Numbered from the stretch's first letter, positions 10,634-22,604 are shown. The stretch is DNA of 64,000 nucleotides from Triglochin maritima (GCA_963682175.1 OY821775.1:5394001-5458000), one strand, 5' to 3'. The notes: generated from the sequence alone by a model not told the origin. Numbers and translations are program-made.

Positions 10634-11165
10634 AATATTGTTGCGGCATGAACGTGACATATATTTAGCAAAAATTAAAAACAAAAATCACCAAAAATTA
10701 TAGCCATCAAAATCCAAAAACAGAATACGTCATGTATTCAAATACATGCATGCATGTCGATTATGCACATCTAACAAAACCAACAACAATAACAGAAACA
10801 AGAACAAATAGTATTGTTAAGAGAAGAAGAAGAAGTAGTAGTAGTAGTAGTGGGAGAAAGGAGGGTTGACCTTACATGGAGACGACCTGAGAATGTTATT
10901 TATTAGAGATCGGTGTGTCTCGTGGATTTCTTTGCAATTTCCCAACACCAATCTCCTATTCCGCCCACTTTCGGCCCACTTACATGGAGACGCTCGGATG
11001 ATGTATTAGAGAAGTAATGATTCAACATTCCCAGTTGTTAACTTAATGTTTTAACACGATAGTCGTAGACGCCGTAGATTTGAATTTTCCCAATGTTATA
11101 CATAGATGATGGGTTCTTTATTCCATTTTCATAATTTTTTAATTCAAATATCTTATCTTTCCATG
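10634..11165. repeat. Tandem duplication, copy 1
   Basis: Shared landmarks with copy 2, in the same order, are TATTGTTGCGGCAT, a GAC/CAT AT-rich stretch, GAGAATGTTATT, TTCGGCCCAC, ACATGGAGA and GACGCCGTAGATTTG. The copies are about 940-960 bp apart and moderately diverged, with several indels. The stretch 11166-11365 between the copies includes a GC-rich segment that may be a separate small insertion. Confidence 0.75.
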
Positions 11166-11573
11166 TCAAATAGTAAACATGGGATTCGTGTCGAGTCAGT
11201 CGGGCCGACCGGATCCCTGGGCCCGACACGGCACCGTAGCCTGTATTCTTCAAAACATATTGTGCCCGACCTGACCTGGCACGACCTGAATCTCAGGTCT
11301 AGTGAATAGGTGACTCATGTCTGTCTTTTCATACAATTTATCTTTCCATGTCAATGAGTATACATCTCCTAACATTTCTCTTTTCAGAACATATTCAATA
11401 TCTTGAACTAGTTGAGTTCTTTTTCCTGTTGTAGTGGAGAGAGTTTGGTTTGGAAATCTCCTCCCTATTAATGGTTTCAAAATAAATAAATAAATAAATA
11501 AATAAATAAGATATTCGATATTGGGAGAAAAAAGAAAAAATAAATAAAATGTGCAGGTATTTTTCTAAAACAT

Positions 11574-12125
11574 ATTGTTGCGGCATTAACATGACATATA
11601 TCCAGCAAAAAGCAAAAACAAAAAACACCAAAATTGATAACCATAAATCCAAAACCATTATACGTCACACATTTAAACATGCACGTATGTCGATTACATT
11701 CATATCTAACAACGAGAACAAGCACAAAAGGTATTGTTACGGGGGAAAAATTAAAAAAAGAAAAGAAAAAGAAGTGGGAGAAGGGAGGGCTGACCTTAGG
11801 GAGGAAAGGGGGAATGAGAATGTTATTGTTAGAGATCTGTGTGTGACGGGGAATGGAGGAATAAGAGTGTCAATAGAGCATTGCTAACGAAACAGTTGTA
11901 CCAATATCTCCGCATTTCTTTTGACGCGATCGAGAATCTCTTTCCCAACACTAATCTCAGATTCGGCCCACGAAGGCCCAATTACATGGAGATAATCAGA
12001 TGATATATTAAACAACTAATGATTCAACACCACAGTGGTAGACGCCGTAGATTTGGATTTTCCAGTGTTATATATAGATTTGTATTTTAGTGATTTTTTT
12101 ATTCCAATATCTAATCTTTCTGTGT
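11574..12125. repeat. Tandem duplication, copy 2
   Basis: This is the partner of 10634-11165, with the same ordered landmarks. A purine-rich run at 11740-11790 is longer than in copy 1. An (AAAT)n tract lies just before it at about 11480-11508. Confidence 0.75.
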
Positions 12126-12805
12126 CATCGTGTCTGTCCTTTCACGCAATAATACCGTACTTTTGTCCAGATGAACTGCTGTGGAGGATGTCCTCTCATA
12201 CAATATTTCCCTCCGACTTTGGTTCACTTGTAAGTTGATTGGGTATCATTCTAATGTGAATGGTACTTTTTTTTCTATTTTTGGTTTTGTATTTAGAGAA
12301 ATTTTCCGCTTAGTGTCAGTTTGTGATTATTAGTGGAGGCTAATTAAAACATTAGGACGTCATTGTATTCCTCATACAGGAATGGATGTAGTTTGGACAA
12401 GGATCGATCTCAGATTCGAAAGGAAACACCCTCTGAGTTCCAACTTCACCAATCACCATGCCCGTGTGACCTGAATGGTGGTGATTTTGTCAATACGAAA
12501 TTTAGTTCGACATCATGAAACATGGTGACGTCATTGTAGACCATTGTTATAAGGATAGTGATGCCATCCCAATAAGAATAATCTAAGCAGCCTATAACAC
12601 CATAGGCTTTTGTGGGTTGGATAAATTTCACCTTTGTAAATTACAACTCATACCAAACCGATTTGAGAAAAAAGACAAATGTGTGATCATTTTCTTTTGT
12701 CAGTAACTTAATGATACATTGGTTGATTGTCGAATTGTTAGGTTGTTGAACTTCCGATAAAAGATAAAGTGTTGTTTTTGATAAGCAGGTTTGCATTAAG
12801 ATAAA
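12126..12805. other. Intergenic, nothing recognised
   Basis: No coding or RNA gene supported. Ordinary AT-rich sequence up to the TAA target site of the next element. Confidence 0.4.
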
Positions 12806-13218
12806 TAAGGGTACCCTTAACGGAGGTGTCACGCCCGGGCGCACCCCCGTTAACGGGGCAGGCGCCCCTCGGGTCCCCACCCGGGCGCTTGCCCAGGCAT
12901 TGGGCATCCCGGGCAGACGCCCGGGGCGCCCTCGGGTGGGGGGTACGTGTCCCTCCATGTTCGTCGATTTTTTTTAATTATTTAGTGGATGTTTTGTTAT
13001 TAATGGATTGAGTATTTGTTATTAATACGGGTAATAATTTTTTGCAAGTGATGAAAATTCAAAAAAATTCAGAACCAACAATTTCAAAATCTAAAAAATT
13101 TCTAGGGCGCACTGCCCCCTTGCCACCTCACCGGCGAGGTAGAATGCCGCTCACTCACCGGTGAACGAGACCCCCGAACGACCTGTCGAGGTGGTTTAAT
13201 AGTATGGTCTAATATCAT

Positions 13219-13360
13219 GCGTGCACTTTAATCACGCTTCCACTGAGCAAACACGCGTGCACTGTTTAATCACGCTTCCACTGTTTTTAATCACCCGCGT
13301 GCACTTTAATCACGCTTCCACTGAGCAAACACGCGTGCACTGTTTAATCACGCTTCCACT
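13219..13360. repeat. Direct repeat, two 64-bp copies with 78-bp period
   Basis: The segment beginning GCGTGCACTTTAATCACG at 13219 recurs at 13297, each containing two smaller CACGCTTCCACT units. It lies inside the Harbinger-derived element, just upstream of its coding remnant. Confidence 0.8.
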
Positions 13361-13485
13361 GAGTAAACTGTGCAATCACACGTGAACAATGCAACGGATA
13401 CATCCACACCCTCCTAACTATAAATACATCTATCTATCTCCTGACTCCTTACATTTCCTTAACTTCTTAACTTCTTCTCTCAACA

Positions 13486-13725
13486 ATGTCAAATAATAGT
13501 TTAAACTCCGGTCAATCTGACGATGATAACTGGAATGATACATTAAATATAATGGACCGCGCTGTTGAATTGGCCGGTCGGGTTGTTCACGAAAGAACTA
13601 CACGTCCTAAGTAGCGTCGAAGGAGAACGACAAACCGAGATAGAGATCGTGAAGTAGGTTACAGACGTCTTATAGACGATTATTTTTCTGACAACCCTGT
13701 GTATTCTGATACTCTTTTCAGTTAA
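13486..13725 (+). pseudogene. N-terminal remnant of a Harbinger (ALP1/HARBI1-like) transposase
   Basis: From the ATG at 13486 the frame runs 42 codons to a TAG at 13612-13614, then stays open in the same frame to a TAA at 13723-13725. The second part reads RRRRTTNRDREVGYRRLI followed by DDYFSDNPVY, the characteristic lead-in of plant PIF/Harbinger nuclease proteins (consensus R-x-x-I-x-R-x-R-x-x-G-H-x-R-L-x-x-D-Y-F-x-x-N-P-x-Y). The homology ends exactly where the FRRRFRM segment and DDE domain should follow. It is therefore a truncated transposase with one internal stop. Confidence 0.8.
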
Positions 13726-14108
13726 AAAGGAATTGTAATGTTATTAGAATTATATAAAATGTAATTTGTTGAATGTTGTGTGAAAATTAAAATTGTTAAA
13801 TTAAGAAATGATGTGGAGGAAAGAGAGTGTAGGGTGGGTGGGGGTAGCCCGGACATGGGTAATGGTGTTTTTTGAGTGGGTTGGGTGAGCTGACGTGACA
13901 GAGAGAGAGAGTGCAGGGCGCCCGGGGGTAGCCCGAGCGCTGTTATTTCTGCTCTAAGAGTAGTAGTTGTGAACCATGCACAACTCTCCTCAATAAGAGT
14001 GATACAAAGTCGAAAATAGATAGCAGATAATAGCCTTGTGAGCCAGAAGTTTACTCAACATCCAAAACGATTAGGAAATCAAAGAAGACCCTAATGCAAT
14101 CATCCAGC

Positions 14109-14261
14109 TAGGGGTGAGCATCCAGTCCAGACCAAACTGGATTTTTTTCCGGGGTCCGGACCGGATCAGATGGCTTTGGATCGGACCGGATGAAACCAAA
14201 ATTTCAAAAAGGTCCGGTCCGGTCGAAAAAACCGGACCGGACCTGGTTATGCTCACCCCTA
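14109..14261. mobile_element. 153-bp hAT-type MITE
   Basis: Inverted termini TAGGGGTGAGCA and TGCTCACCCCTA are flanked by a perfect 8-bp duplication CATCCAGC (14101-14108 and 14262-14269), the hAT target-site length. The interior is rich in GGTCCGGACCGG-type complementary runs and could fold back on itself. Confidence 0.92.
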
Positions 14262-14269
14262 CATCCAGC

Positions 14270-15185
14270 TATCCTGGCCCGAAGCGTTGCGGAGCAGGAT
14301 GCCAAATTCCTCTTTAGCATGTGCCCATGCCTCCAGCTGAGCCATTTCCGCTTGGTCAGGCATGGTCGAGGGTCGGCTGGCTTGGGCTGGGTGTCTATGA
14401 TCTGTGAGGCCGAAGTTGCATGAGAGTGTACGTGACATTAGTCTATAAAAATGAGACTAATGTGATGCATTTGATAAATTATAAAATCCTGCCAATTATA
14501 TTACTTTGTTTTGTATTCAAACCTTTAGTTTTATTAAAGAATTATTTTGTACTATTATATGATTGGAATATAGGCACAATATATATGAAACCTCTAATAA
14601 CAAAAAAAATGATATACATCAGATTAGCTCAGTTGTTAGTTTCTCTTGTCTTGAGATAATTAAATCAATAATCGAATTTCAGAAGTTTCATTTGCATATT
14701 TGGGATTTAAAACGAACGATGACATACGTAAATTATAAGACTTTGCCTGCTACACTAGGGAGGACGAGGAAGCACAAGAGCGTGCAAACGAGATGCAAAA
14801 TCACATTATGGAGTTTCGAGGAGGCTGGATTCTCCCATCAAATTCTCCCTAGGAGCACTGATGATAATATTCCAGGGGTGTATAACTTTGTATCGCTGAA
14901 ATGTTGCTTTGTTGTAAAGTCATACAAACGGATGTCATGAGCTTAGGCCATATTCTAAGTGTTTGCTTAAGTAACTGCTCAGGTTGGACTTGGCAATGAT
15001 TTATGGCCATATCTTTTATTGTTAATGAATAAAAAAAAACTCTGATGGGGTAGAAAATATTAAATCAAAAATATATTATCATACGAGAAACAACACACTC
15101 ATACATAAGCTAACGAATGAACCCAACACCACGAAAAAATGGTCTACAAGTCCTTCCAATCTATAGATAATTAGAATCCAAAACA
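14270..15185. other. Intergenic, possible HAIKU1-like promoter
   Basis: No gene is supported. The right part is likely the promoter of the VQ-motif gene. A tRNA-like A-box string (TTAGCTCAGTTGTTAG near 14625) lacks a convincing B box. Confidence 0.4.

Positions 15186-15188
<3 letters not shown>

Positions 15189-15218
<30 letters not shown>
15189..15218. repeat. (CT)n microsatellite
   Basis: An uninterrupted run of about 15 CT units lies 185 bp upstream of the VQ-gene start codon, probably in its 5' UTR or core promoter. CT-rich tracts are common there in plant genes. Confidence 0.9.
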
Positions 15219-15221
<3 letters not shown>

Positions 15222-15402
15222 TCTGACTCTGACCAGAACACAAACCCCACCTCGAAAGTCCACCAATCCACATCTCTTCCCAGCAGCCCCAACCCAAACC
15301 TCCAACTCTCCACTAGTCCCCCACTCCCACCAAACCCATTCATCATGCCCCATCCTTAGAATTTCCCAATTCCCGAATTCCCAATTCCATCCCCAAATCA
15401 AC

Positions 15403-16209
15403 ATGAACAACAACAACAACCACCATCACAACCACCACCTGGGCGTGAACCGGATCGGCAGAAACATCCGGAAAAGCCCGATCCACCAACCCTCCAACCC
15501 CTCCCAACCCCAGGTCTACAACATCAGCAAGAACGACTTCCGTAACGTGGTCCAGCAGCTCACCGGAACCCCTTCTCGCGACCCCTTCCCTAATAATCCT
15601 AATCCTAATCCTAATCCCCCTCCTCGCCCCTCTAATCCCCCCAAACCCTCCAGCGTCCGCCTCCACAAGATCCGCCCCCCTCCTCTCGCCCCCATCGCTC
15701 GTCCCCTCCCTAACCCTAATTACCCCCCTAATCCCAACTTTAACCCCGAAATTCGCCCCGCGTTCGCCCCGAACCCACCGGCTTTATGGGGGAACAACGT
15801 CGCCGAGTCGCCGGTGTCAGTTTACATGCGCTATCTCGAGAATTCGGTTCTGCATCCTTCCCAGTTAGTTCAGACTCCGCCCGGTGTGGGCCCGCCGCTG
15901 CCCAGGGGCGGTCTGCTGCCCACCCCGCCCGGGCAGCACGCTTTCCCGCAGCCGTCCGGGCTTCTGCCTTCGCCTGGGATGCCTTCGCCTAGTATGTTTT
16001 TGAATCTGCTGTCGCCGAGGTCGCCTGGGCCGGCGTTGCTATCGCCAAGATTTGAGTTCCCGCCGCCTTTGACGCCGACGTTCTTGTTGTCGCCGTTTTC
16101 GCAGAATGGGGGGATATTGGGACCCGGTCCTCATCCCCCGCCCTCGCCTGGGATGTTCCCGCCGTCTCCGTCGTGGTTCTTACCAAGCCCCAGATGGGGA
16201 GGGATGTAA
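15403..16209 (+). CDS. IKU1: VQ-motif protein, HAIKU1 (IKU1/VQ14)-like
   Basis: This 268-residue intronless protein starts with an Asn/His-rich run, then LGVNRIGRNIRKSP and QPQVYNISKNDF, leading into the VQ motif FRNVVQQLTG (residues 46-55, FxxxVQxLTG). Later blocks (AESPVSVYMRYLE near 134-146, repeated LLSPRSP/LPSPGMPSP, and a C-terminal PSPRWGGM) match Arabidopsis HAIKU1. VQ proteins bind WRKY transcription factors through this motif; HAIKU1 acts with MINI3 and IKU2 to promote endosperm growth and set seed size (established for Arabidopsis). The protein is Pro/Ser-rich and, in this copy, shorter than the Arabidopsis protein as I remember it, mainly in the Gln/Pro-rich middle. The nucleotide sequence is strongly C-rich across the first half. 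Orthology is inferred from collinear motifs; the function in this species is not shown. Confidence 0.88.
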   Translation: MNNNNNHHHNHHLGVNRIGRNIRKSPIHQPSNPSQPQVYNISKNDFRNVVQQLTGTPSRDPFPNNPNPNPNPPPRPSNPPKPSSVRLHKIRPPPLAPIARPLPNPNYPPNPNFNPEIRPAFAPNPPALWGNNVAESPVSVYMRYLENSVLHPSQLVQTPPGVGPPLPRGGLLPTPPGQHAFPQPSGLLPSPGMPSPSMFLNLLSPRSPGPALLSPRFEFPPPLTPTFLLSPFSQNGGILGPGPHPPPSPGMFPPSPSWFLPSPRWGGM

Positions 16210-18591
16210 ATCTTGTTTGAGGTAAAGAGTTTTTGCTGGTTGTTGGTGTTGTATTGTTCGTGAATCACGATATTGTGTTTTTATAAGTGAAAATGATTTG
16301 TTTTTACACAATGCAGGAGTGCGGAGAAATGTATGAAGTTGTGCTTTTACATGAGGGCGTGAGGTAATTTACACCAAAAGACAGGTAGAAAATGCTTACC
16401 TTTTATTTATTGCTGGTTGGTTAGGTGAATTGGTGACGGTTCTCCTCGATCGATTGGCTAATCAGGGAAGGAGGATCGTGTAATGTGCAGCCAGAAGCTT
16501 TTATAGTGGGCGTAGTAGCTATTGTAATTTTAGTGCTTAATGTGGTTTTCTGTTTTACTTGGAATTGTATAGTTGCAAGTTCCTGCTGCTGCTGTTGTAT
16601 TGTCTAACATGTAGATTTTGTTAGTCATACGTTATGAATTAATGGTCCATTCTTTGAAATGTCATAAGTGTCTCAAGGCTTTCTCTTGGATTTTATGTGT
16701 TTTGGTTTTAAGCAACTAATGTTATAGACGTTTTGCTCATGTATATCAATCATGTTTCATATTATCCCAAGCTTCTAATTTTGTTACGTTATGTTATTTT
16801 TTCTTATCCATAAGTTGTATTCCATAGATATTTACTCTTTTTATGTGACTTTTACGGTGTTGGTTTTGAATTGTCATCGATTGTTTTAACTTTTAAGCCT
16901 TTTGGTTGCATATCATCACTGAAGTAATAGTAAAGCCATGGCTTTCAAATGCTTTGTATAAGTATCTCAATATATATACTCACCAAATGAGCAGTTTGTA
17001 TTGCACTTTGCATCTCATTATAGTTTATTGGTGTTTTCTTTTTGGTTTAGCTTGACTGGTTGTACAGGAAAAGCAATCTTTATGTTAATTAGTTGCAAGA
17101 CAATGCTTGTTTGGCTCCTTACTATATTTGCTGATCTTCTCCTCATCCATTTAGTGGTGGCAGACGCTTTCTATCATAGTATGTCATCGTTGAACTTTGC
17201 ACTGTTTAATTTAAGGTGTTTTCTTCAATTTTCCGAAAATGTGATATTTTTTCTTGTAAAACAAGTGTGTAGGCCCATATATGAACTCTTTAAATTCCTA
17301 TACCATGTTGTTAGATATGAAAGCTCTGTTATTCTAGGAAGTGACCACTGATTTCGATTGAAGGAGACAACTAGGTGGTCATCTTGTGGGGGTATTTCCC
17401 CGAAGAAGTTGCAAGTGTGACTCTGATAGAATTAAACTTTTAACTGATACCCAAGGATTGAGAGTTGTATATGAGATGGTGGAATTTTGTGCACGGAGAT
17501 GTTATTCCTTTTGTCACTTCAAACAAAATTATGGTATACCTTAGTATTTTCGTGTATGACCAGTAGGAGCGGTTGCAAAGCCTGAGCAACACTAGCCAGG
17601 GAATTCAAACAAAAGATTTTCATCTCAAATTGGATGATATTGCTAAAATGTTGAAATCATTATAGAGTTCCTGTTGAACTAGCAATATATTAAGTAGATG
17701 GACAGCTTGAGAACATGAAGCACATAGGAGAAACAAAGTGTTTGATGTATTTGAGTTATCGCTTTGATGTGCAGGACCTTTTCGGGATGCAAGGCCCCAT
17801 GTAAACTGCAACAAAGCTGTTGTTTGTGATCTTTTGAGGTTGTCTTATTCATAGTGAGTGTTTCACATGAGATGTAAGAGAACCGTTTTCCCTTCTCTGC
17901 TTATGGGGTTCTTTTTAGTCCTAGTCACCCAGCTTCTGGGCTTATGTAAGGACCTTTGAACAATTTAGGTTGATAAACGAGGAAGAGGAAGTAGATGCAG
18001 AATGCCAAGGTTTTTATGCCAGAGACGTATTAGGAGGTATTAGGGGAATAATTTATATGTTGGGGCCATGAGGGTTAAGCTGGATAGAAAGCACATTTTT
18101 ATTGTTGTTGTAGGAGCTCGCTGGTGCTTGTCGAGGCTTTCTTGCCTGTGAGTCTGTTAGAGACTGTTCTGGGCTTGTGGGTTTTCTAAACGCGAAACTT
18201 ATGTTCTGTCACAGGTTTGGAATGGAAGTATGGAACCATGCATGGGTATTGAACTTGCCAAGCTCGCAAGTCCTAAAACTTTGAAATGGTCATCACTCTG
18301 TGTTGTTGACTAAAAATTCTCAAAGTTTAAAGTGAGTCAGTAATTAGTCTTTGTAGATGAATGCTGATATACCTTGGATCAATTAGTTGTTTTCATGATT
18401 GGTATGGCAAATGTCCCAGTTAAATTTTGGAGCCATCGATATCGATTGAAGTTGAATTCCCATAAAGGTCGTTACACTCCTGTACTCCTGTTAGTGTTCA
18501 TCTTCGATGTTAGAGGTCCGTAGCTGATCTGACCAGCTTCTTTTTTCACCATGAATTTGACAATCTATTGTGATAAAATTCAAATAAGGTG
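16210..18591. other. 3' flank of the HAIKU1-like gene, no other gene supported
   Basis: About 2.4 kb of T-rich sequence downstream of the VQ gene. It may hold a long or intron-containing 3' UTR; 16210-16620 reads like transcribed UTR. Short frames (for example 17001-17351) have no recognisable domain. Confidence 0.4.
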
Positions 18592-18599
18592 TTTCGCAG

Positions 18600-19125
18600 T
18601 AGGACTGTTAATTTCACACGAAATACAATTACACGACACGAAAATGACCCGAACTTAGCGAACATAGATTGATAATTTGAACACAATTAATAAATGAGTT
18701 GGATACAGATTTTTGCTGCAAAAACGGTTAACACGATAAAACACAATAAGTAACAGGTACACGATTACGAATACTACACGATTAATACACGACTATTACT
18801 GACAAGTTTACAAGTAATATATAAGTTATAAATTATAATGAACGGGTAGCGTGCAATCATGTATTCATGTAATAAATAAAACTTATTGTGTATAGATTAT
18901 TGTTTAACAGGGTAAACGATAGTCGTGTTGGTAGACTTTTACCGTATCCAATCCGTTTAATAATCATATATAAACGGTGTGGATATGACAACACGATTAT
19001 AAACGAGTTGGATACAGTAAAAGTCTACCAACACGATTATTAAATGGGTCGAATACAACACAACACCTAGAACTTATATATACGACTTGACACGACACGA
19101 TTGACGGTTCTATTTCGCGGTTCTA
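18600..19125. mobile_element. 526-bp hAT-type MITE with ACACGAC-rich interior
   Basis: The left terminus is TAGGACTGTTAATTT and the right terminus on the minus strand reads TAGAACCG. The 8-bp target-site duplication TTTCGCAG lies at 18592-18599 and 19126-19133. The right end has a 13-bp tandem duplication (TTCTATTTCGCGG then TTCTATTTCGCAG), so the terminus could instead be 19112 with an imperfect duplication. The interior has many CACGAC/CACGATT units like the element at 28237-28672. No coding capacity. Confidence 0.82.
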
Positions 19126-19133
19126 TTTCGCAG

Positions 19134-20499
19134 TCCATACGGTTAGGTACTTCGATCTTGCAACGTTGGACAACAAATAGTTTGGAGTTTTCTACCGGAC
19201 TTACCACCGTTAACGCTGGAAGTCCTATACGACTACGCAGATTCTTCTTACTCTTATGATTACTCTACTAAGGTAGAAATGTATTTTGTTGTGTCTCCTG
19301 CCGTTCAAAGTGCGAGCTTTAGTTAGCAGTCATTCTTTTTAATAAAGTAATACTTGAACGTCAACTAAAAAAATTGTAGTAGTCGTTCTCAGACTTCGGC
19401 TTTACGTCTCTAAGAAAGCCTACTGCAAAGTGACTTTAGGCTCTTATCCTGGTGATAATATAAATATATAATAACAAATGGAAGAGGGTATATAATTATT
19501 AATGTTCGCCACAGAGTTGTCAGGTCTGTTAATTTACGTCGGCTTTCGTAATATGGTCGACTCTCTCACAATTCCCCCAAGTTTATATTTCGGACAGGGA
19601 CTAAATTAATTAATTAATGATATATTGACATAATCTTTTATAACGAATCTTACAACTCACTTATCAGGTAATGAGATCTGTTACGCCACCTTACACATGT
19701 TGTTTATATATGGAGTTGTATTAATTAGGTTGTTACTAGAAGTGTTGAGAGCTTTCTGCTACCAACCTCTCTTATATAAAAAAATAAATATTTAGAATAG
19801 ATAATCGTTGGGTCCAAATAAATCCTTCCAAGACTTTGTGGTCTCCTGCGGCTCACTCCATGTGCTGGTTGTTACAAATGTTGAATGTCCACCATATTCC
19901 ATGTTAAATCATTAATATTCTTCCTCAAGGAAGATGTGTTGTGATTAAATTGGTTACTTACGCGTCAAATCTGTCAAGAGATCGATGTGAATTATTTTGG
20001 ATCGGTAAACATCATTATTATTTGAACGGAAGTACTAGGAGGGCAGGGAAACAGATAGATAACTTGGAATTCAATTTACAGTTCCTTGAGTCGAACAATA
20101 ATAAAGCCTATTCAAATTACATTCGATTCTCTACCGAGAATATGAGTATATGACGACTGTAAATTCTTATTTTATTGCTTCCCTAAATTTCAAGAATTTA
20201 CGGATGACAAAAACCCTGTTTGGATGTTACTCCCCCGTAGCAGCTTCCCTAGGAAATCAACTTCCTGAAAACTCAGAGCAGAAACTGCTCCTTCCCCCAC
20301 TTCTCGGAGTCGTTTGGGTGTCTGACCCAACAGCTCCTCCATCCATGTCTTGTCACGATAAAATGCCTTCCGAAATGCCCTCCGAAATATATGGTTTAGG
20401 GTGGTTCCTTCGATCCCAAGACAACCCTCTCAGTACCATCTTCCCCTTTCTCTCCCATCGCGCTCCCCCAAATCTCAATCTACCACCACCAAGATTAAC
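19134..20499. other. Intergenic, nothing firmly recognised
   Basis: No gene is supported up to the zinc-finger start. CCCTGTTTGGATG at about 20214 resembles a common plant transposon end and may pair with CATCCAAACGGGTC at about 21785, which would enclose the zinc-finger gene, but I see no target-site duplication. Confidence 0.35.
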
Positions 20500-20798
20500 A
20501 TGGTTGGCCCATCTACCAGCACTGAACCACCATCGGTGATGCCCTTTTGCTTTTGTGGGATCCCGGCAAAGACTTGGGAAAGAGTTGAAGAAGGCCGACC
20601 AATCAGGTTGTATTACGAGTGCAGTCGCGACATGGTGAGTTGGAAACCTGATTTGAACTTCCATTTATGTAGAAATTGATGTACTTTAGAAGTTCGTATT
20701 TTGTGTTTCAGTTGGATAACACTAGATGTCATTACATGTTGCCGGAAGAAGTAGTGGTGGCCACCATTGGTGGTGTTGTGCGTGACCTTGCTGACTAG
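20500..20798 (+). CDS. Small GRF-type zinc-finger protein (possibly a remnant)
   Basis: The start ATG is at 20500. Exon 1 (20500-20634) encodes CFCGIPAKTW and LYYECSRDM. A consensus donor GTGAGT follows, and exon 2 starts at 20712 after a TTTCAG acceptor, giving RCHYMLPEEV and a stop at 20796-20798; the frame is kept across the junction. The product is 73 residues. The CxCGxPAK opening and the two later cysteines fit the GRF zinc finger, a CCHC-like nucleic-acid-binding fold found in some DNA-repair and many small plant proteins. The aromatic residues usual after the last Cys are weak and the C-terminal coiled part is missing, so this may be a decayed copy or cargo of a transposon. The function is not known. 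Confidence 0.5.
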
Positions 20799-22600
20799 AT
20801 TGACAAAGTAGAGAAGTCCATGTTGGGGACAATTGAGCAAGTGGTGGAGCGTGTTGTTTAGAGAGTGGTCAAACAGATCAAAGAGGAGGCCGCAACCCCC
20901 ACCCCGAACCCCCCTCCATGTGGTAATCGTTTCACCAACAATGATAATGATAATGATTTCGCATGTCTTACGATAACAATTTGGTATTACTCTAAAATGT
21001 TTTTTTTTTGGCCCAAGAAAATACAATTACATGTTAAACAGATGTCTAGTCTTACAGGTTGCAAATTGATTAACAAATAAAAAATATCAGAATGAGTGAT
21101 CAATGTCCCCTTTCAACATAACTAGCCCATTCTCCACAATTTTAAAAGTGTATTAGAGAAGTTACAAGGTAGTGGAGATATCATAATTACTTACTCTGAT
21201 GGTCTCTCTATTTGTAATGGTATTCATAGTTGCAAGTGTGCTTGACACTTTCTAGCCATTATGTGGTCATATCTGCCAATTTCCTAAGCATGTTCACTTA
21301 ATCATCTTCTTTGCCTTCTTTGTTGACGGTGTTGAACAAAGTTTTGATTAACAAAGAAAGTCACAACATGCCTTACTGAACCCCTTTCTTCTTGAAATTT
21401 CCTGATTAAAGAAGAAACACCCACAGAAATTGAACTGCATTTCTGTCTATCTATTCTTAACTTTTGCATCACTTAAACATGTTATACATCTTACCCAATT
21501 TTTTAGTTTTCAGTTTGAACGGAAATGGAGCCCTATTTCATTGTGAATGGGAGGATAAAATGCGGAATTATCTGAAATGTGTGGTGGTATTTCCGTCCAA
21601 AAAAAAAGTGAGACCTCGCGATCTGCCCAGGAGCTGGAGAAGTTGATGAAACAAGCTTCTCCACTTGTGAACAAAAGTGGTGTTGGGATGCAGGCTGGAG
21701 CGGGGATCTCTGGGAGCGCTACAACCGTTTGGATGTCGTCCAACAACTATTGCGGCTTCTGGGACGTGGAGGAACGAGAACACGCATCCAAACGGGTCAA
21801 AGTAACTCGTGAGCTAAAATACTAACTTCTTGATTAAGAACTACAAATGTGAAGAAATAATAAGTCTTGTTTCCTGATATAACTGTAACTATTGCTAATT
21901 GCTTGATTTTCTACCTTATCCTCAAATAAATACAATCGTTCAGGTGAGTTTCAGAAGTCAGATGCATAAAAGCCTTTTCATTTATATTCTACATTTTGTT
22001 GATATTTCGTTTAGTACTCTTAATAAAAAACTGCTTCATTATATATTTGTAATAATACCCCCCCAAACGAGCAATTCGCAATTCACTCGCAACTTCTAAT
22101 CTTCTATCTATCCATTTACTGCTAGAAAAAGACATTACATATCCAAGGATATGAATAGCTTAGGAATGGTTAGAGGCTTTAGAGCTTTGGATTGTATGCG
22201 ATTGTTTTCTCAACAAAAAAGATGAGCGGGTTGAAATATATTGCCATGAAAAACTTTTTTATTTCAACAATGCGAAGATTAAAAATTTCAAACAAAATGC
22301 AATTCTTAAACATCTATTCTTCCAATATAAAAGGTTTGGGTAATAGTTAAAGTACATTTTTAAGCTTAACTACAGTAGACCGTATCCAACAAAACCCACA
22401 AGACAGTCCAAACATCTCAGTATCTGACTTGTCTCCACCTTTTTTAACTTAAAAACAACTGTTCTCCTAACCACCGATAAGACTAAACTAATAATCTTAC
22501 TCACCCTACTAACCAAGCTTTAACTCCCAATATTAGAAAACCAATAACCCAAACGTAATCCCATTACGTTGCAACAATAATACCTTTCTCTCTCCTCCAA
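20799..22600. other. Intergenic, no supported gene
   Basis: Sequence just after the zinc-finger stop still looks coding-like (EKSMLGTIEQVVERVV) but has a stop and no clear exon. A frame at 21577-21825 contains SAQELEKLMKQASPLVNK but matches no family I know. The right end is the promoter of the WEB-family gene. Confidence 0.4.
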
Positions 22601-22604
22601 AGTT

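Larger units (their letters stand above)
12809..13954 (+). mobile_element. Non-autonomous PIF/Harbinger element with TAA target site
   Basis: The element begins GGGTACCCTTAACGG and ends CTGTTATTTCTGCTC, flanked on both sides by TAA (12806-12808 and 13955-13957). The first 150 bp are GC-rich with internal complementary stretches. It shares long stretches with the 664-bp element at 27398-28061, which lacks the coding remnant seen here. It also contains a 78-bp-period direct repeat. The catalytic transposase domain is missing, so it would depend on a partner element. Confidence 0.82.

Noticed and set aside
11166..11320. GC-rich GTCGGGCCGACC segment as a hAT element
   Set aside because: Some inverted complementarity but no reliable termini or target-site duplication.
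14616..14700. Possible tRNA or SINE A box (TTAGCTCAGTTGTTAG)
   Set aside because: No B box at the right distance and no cloverleaf.
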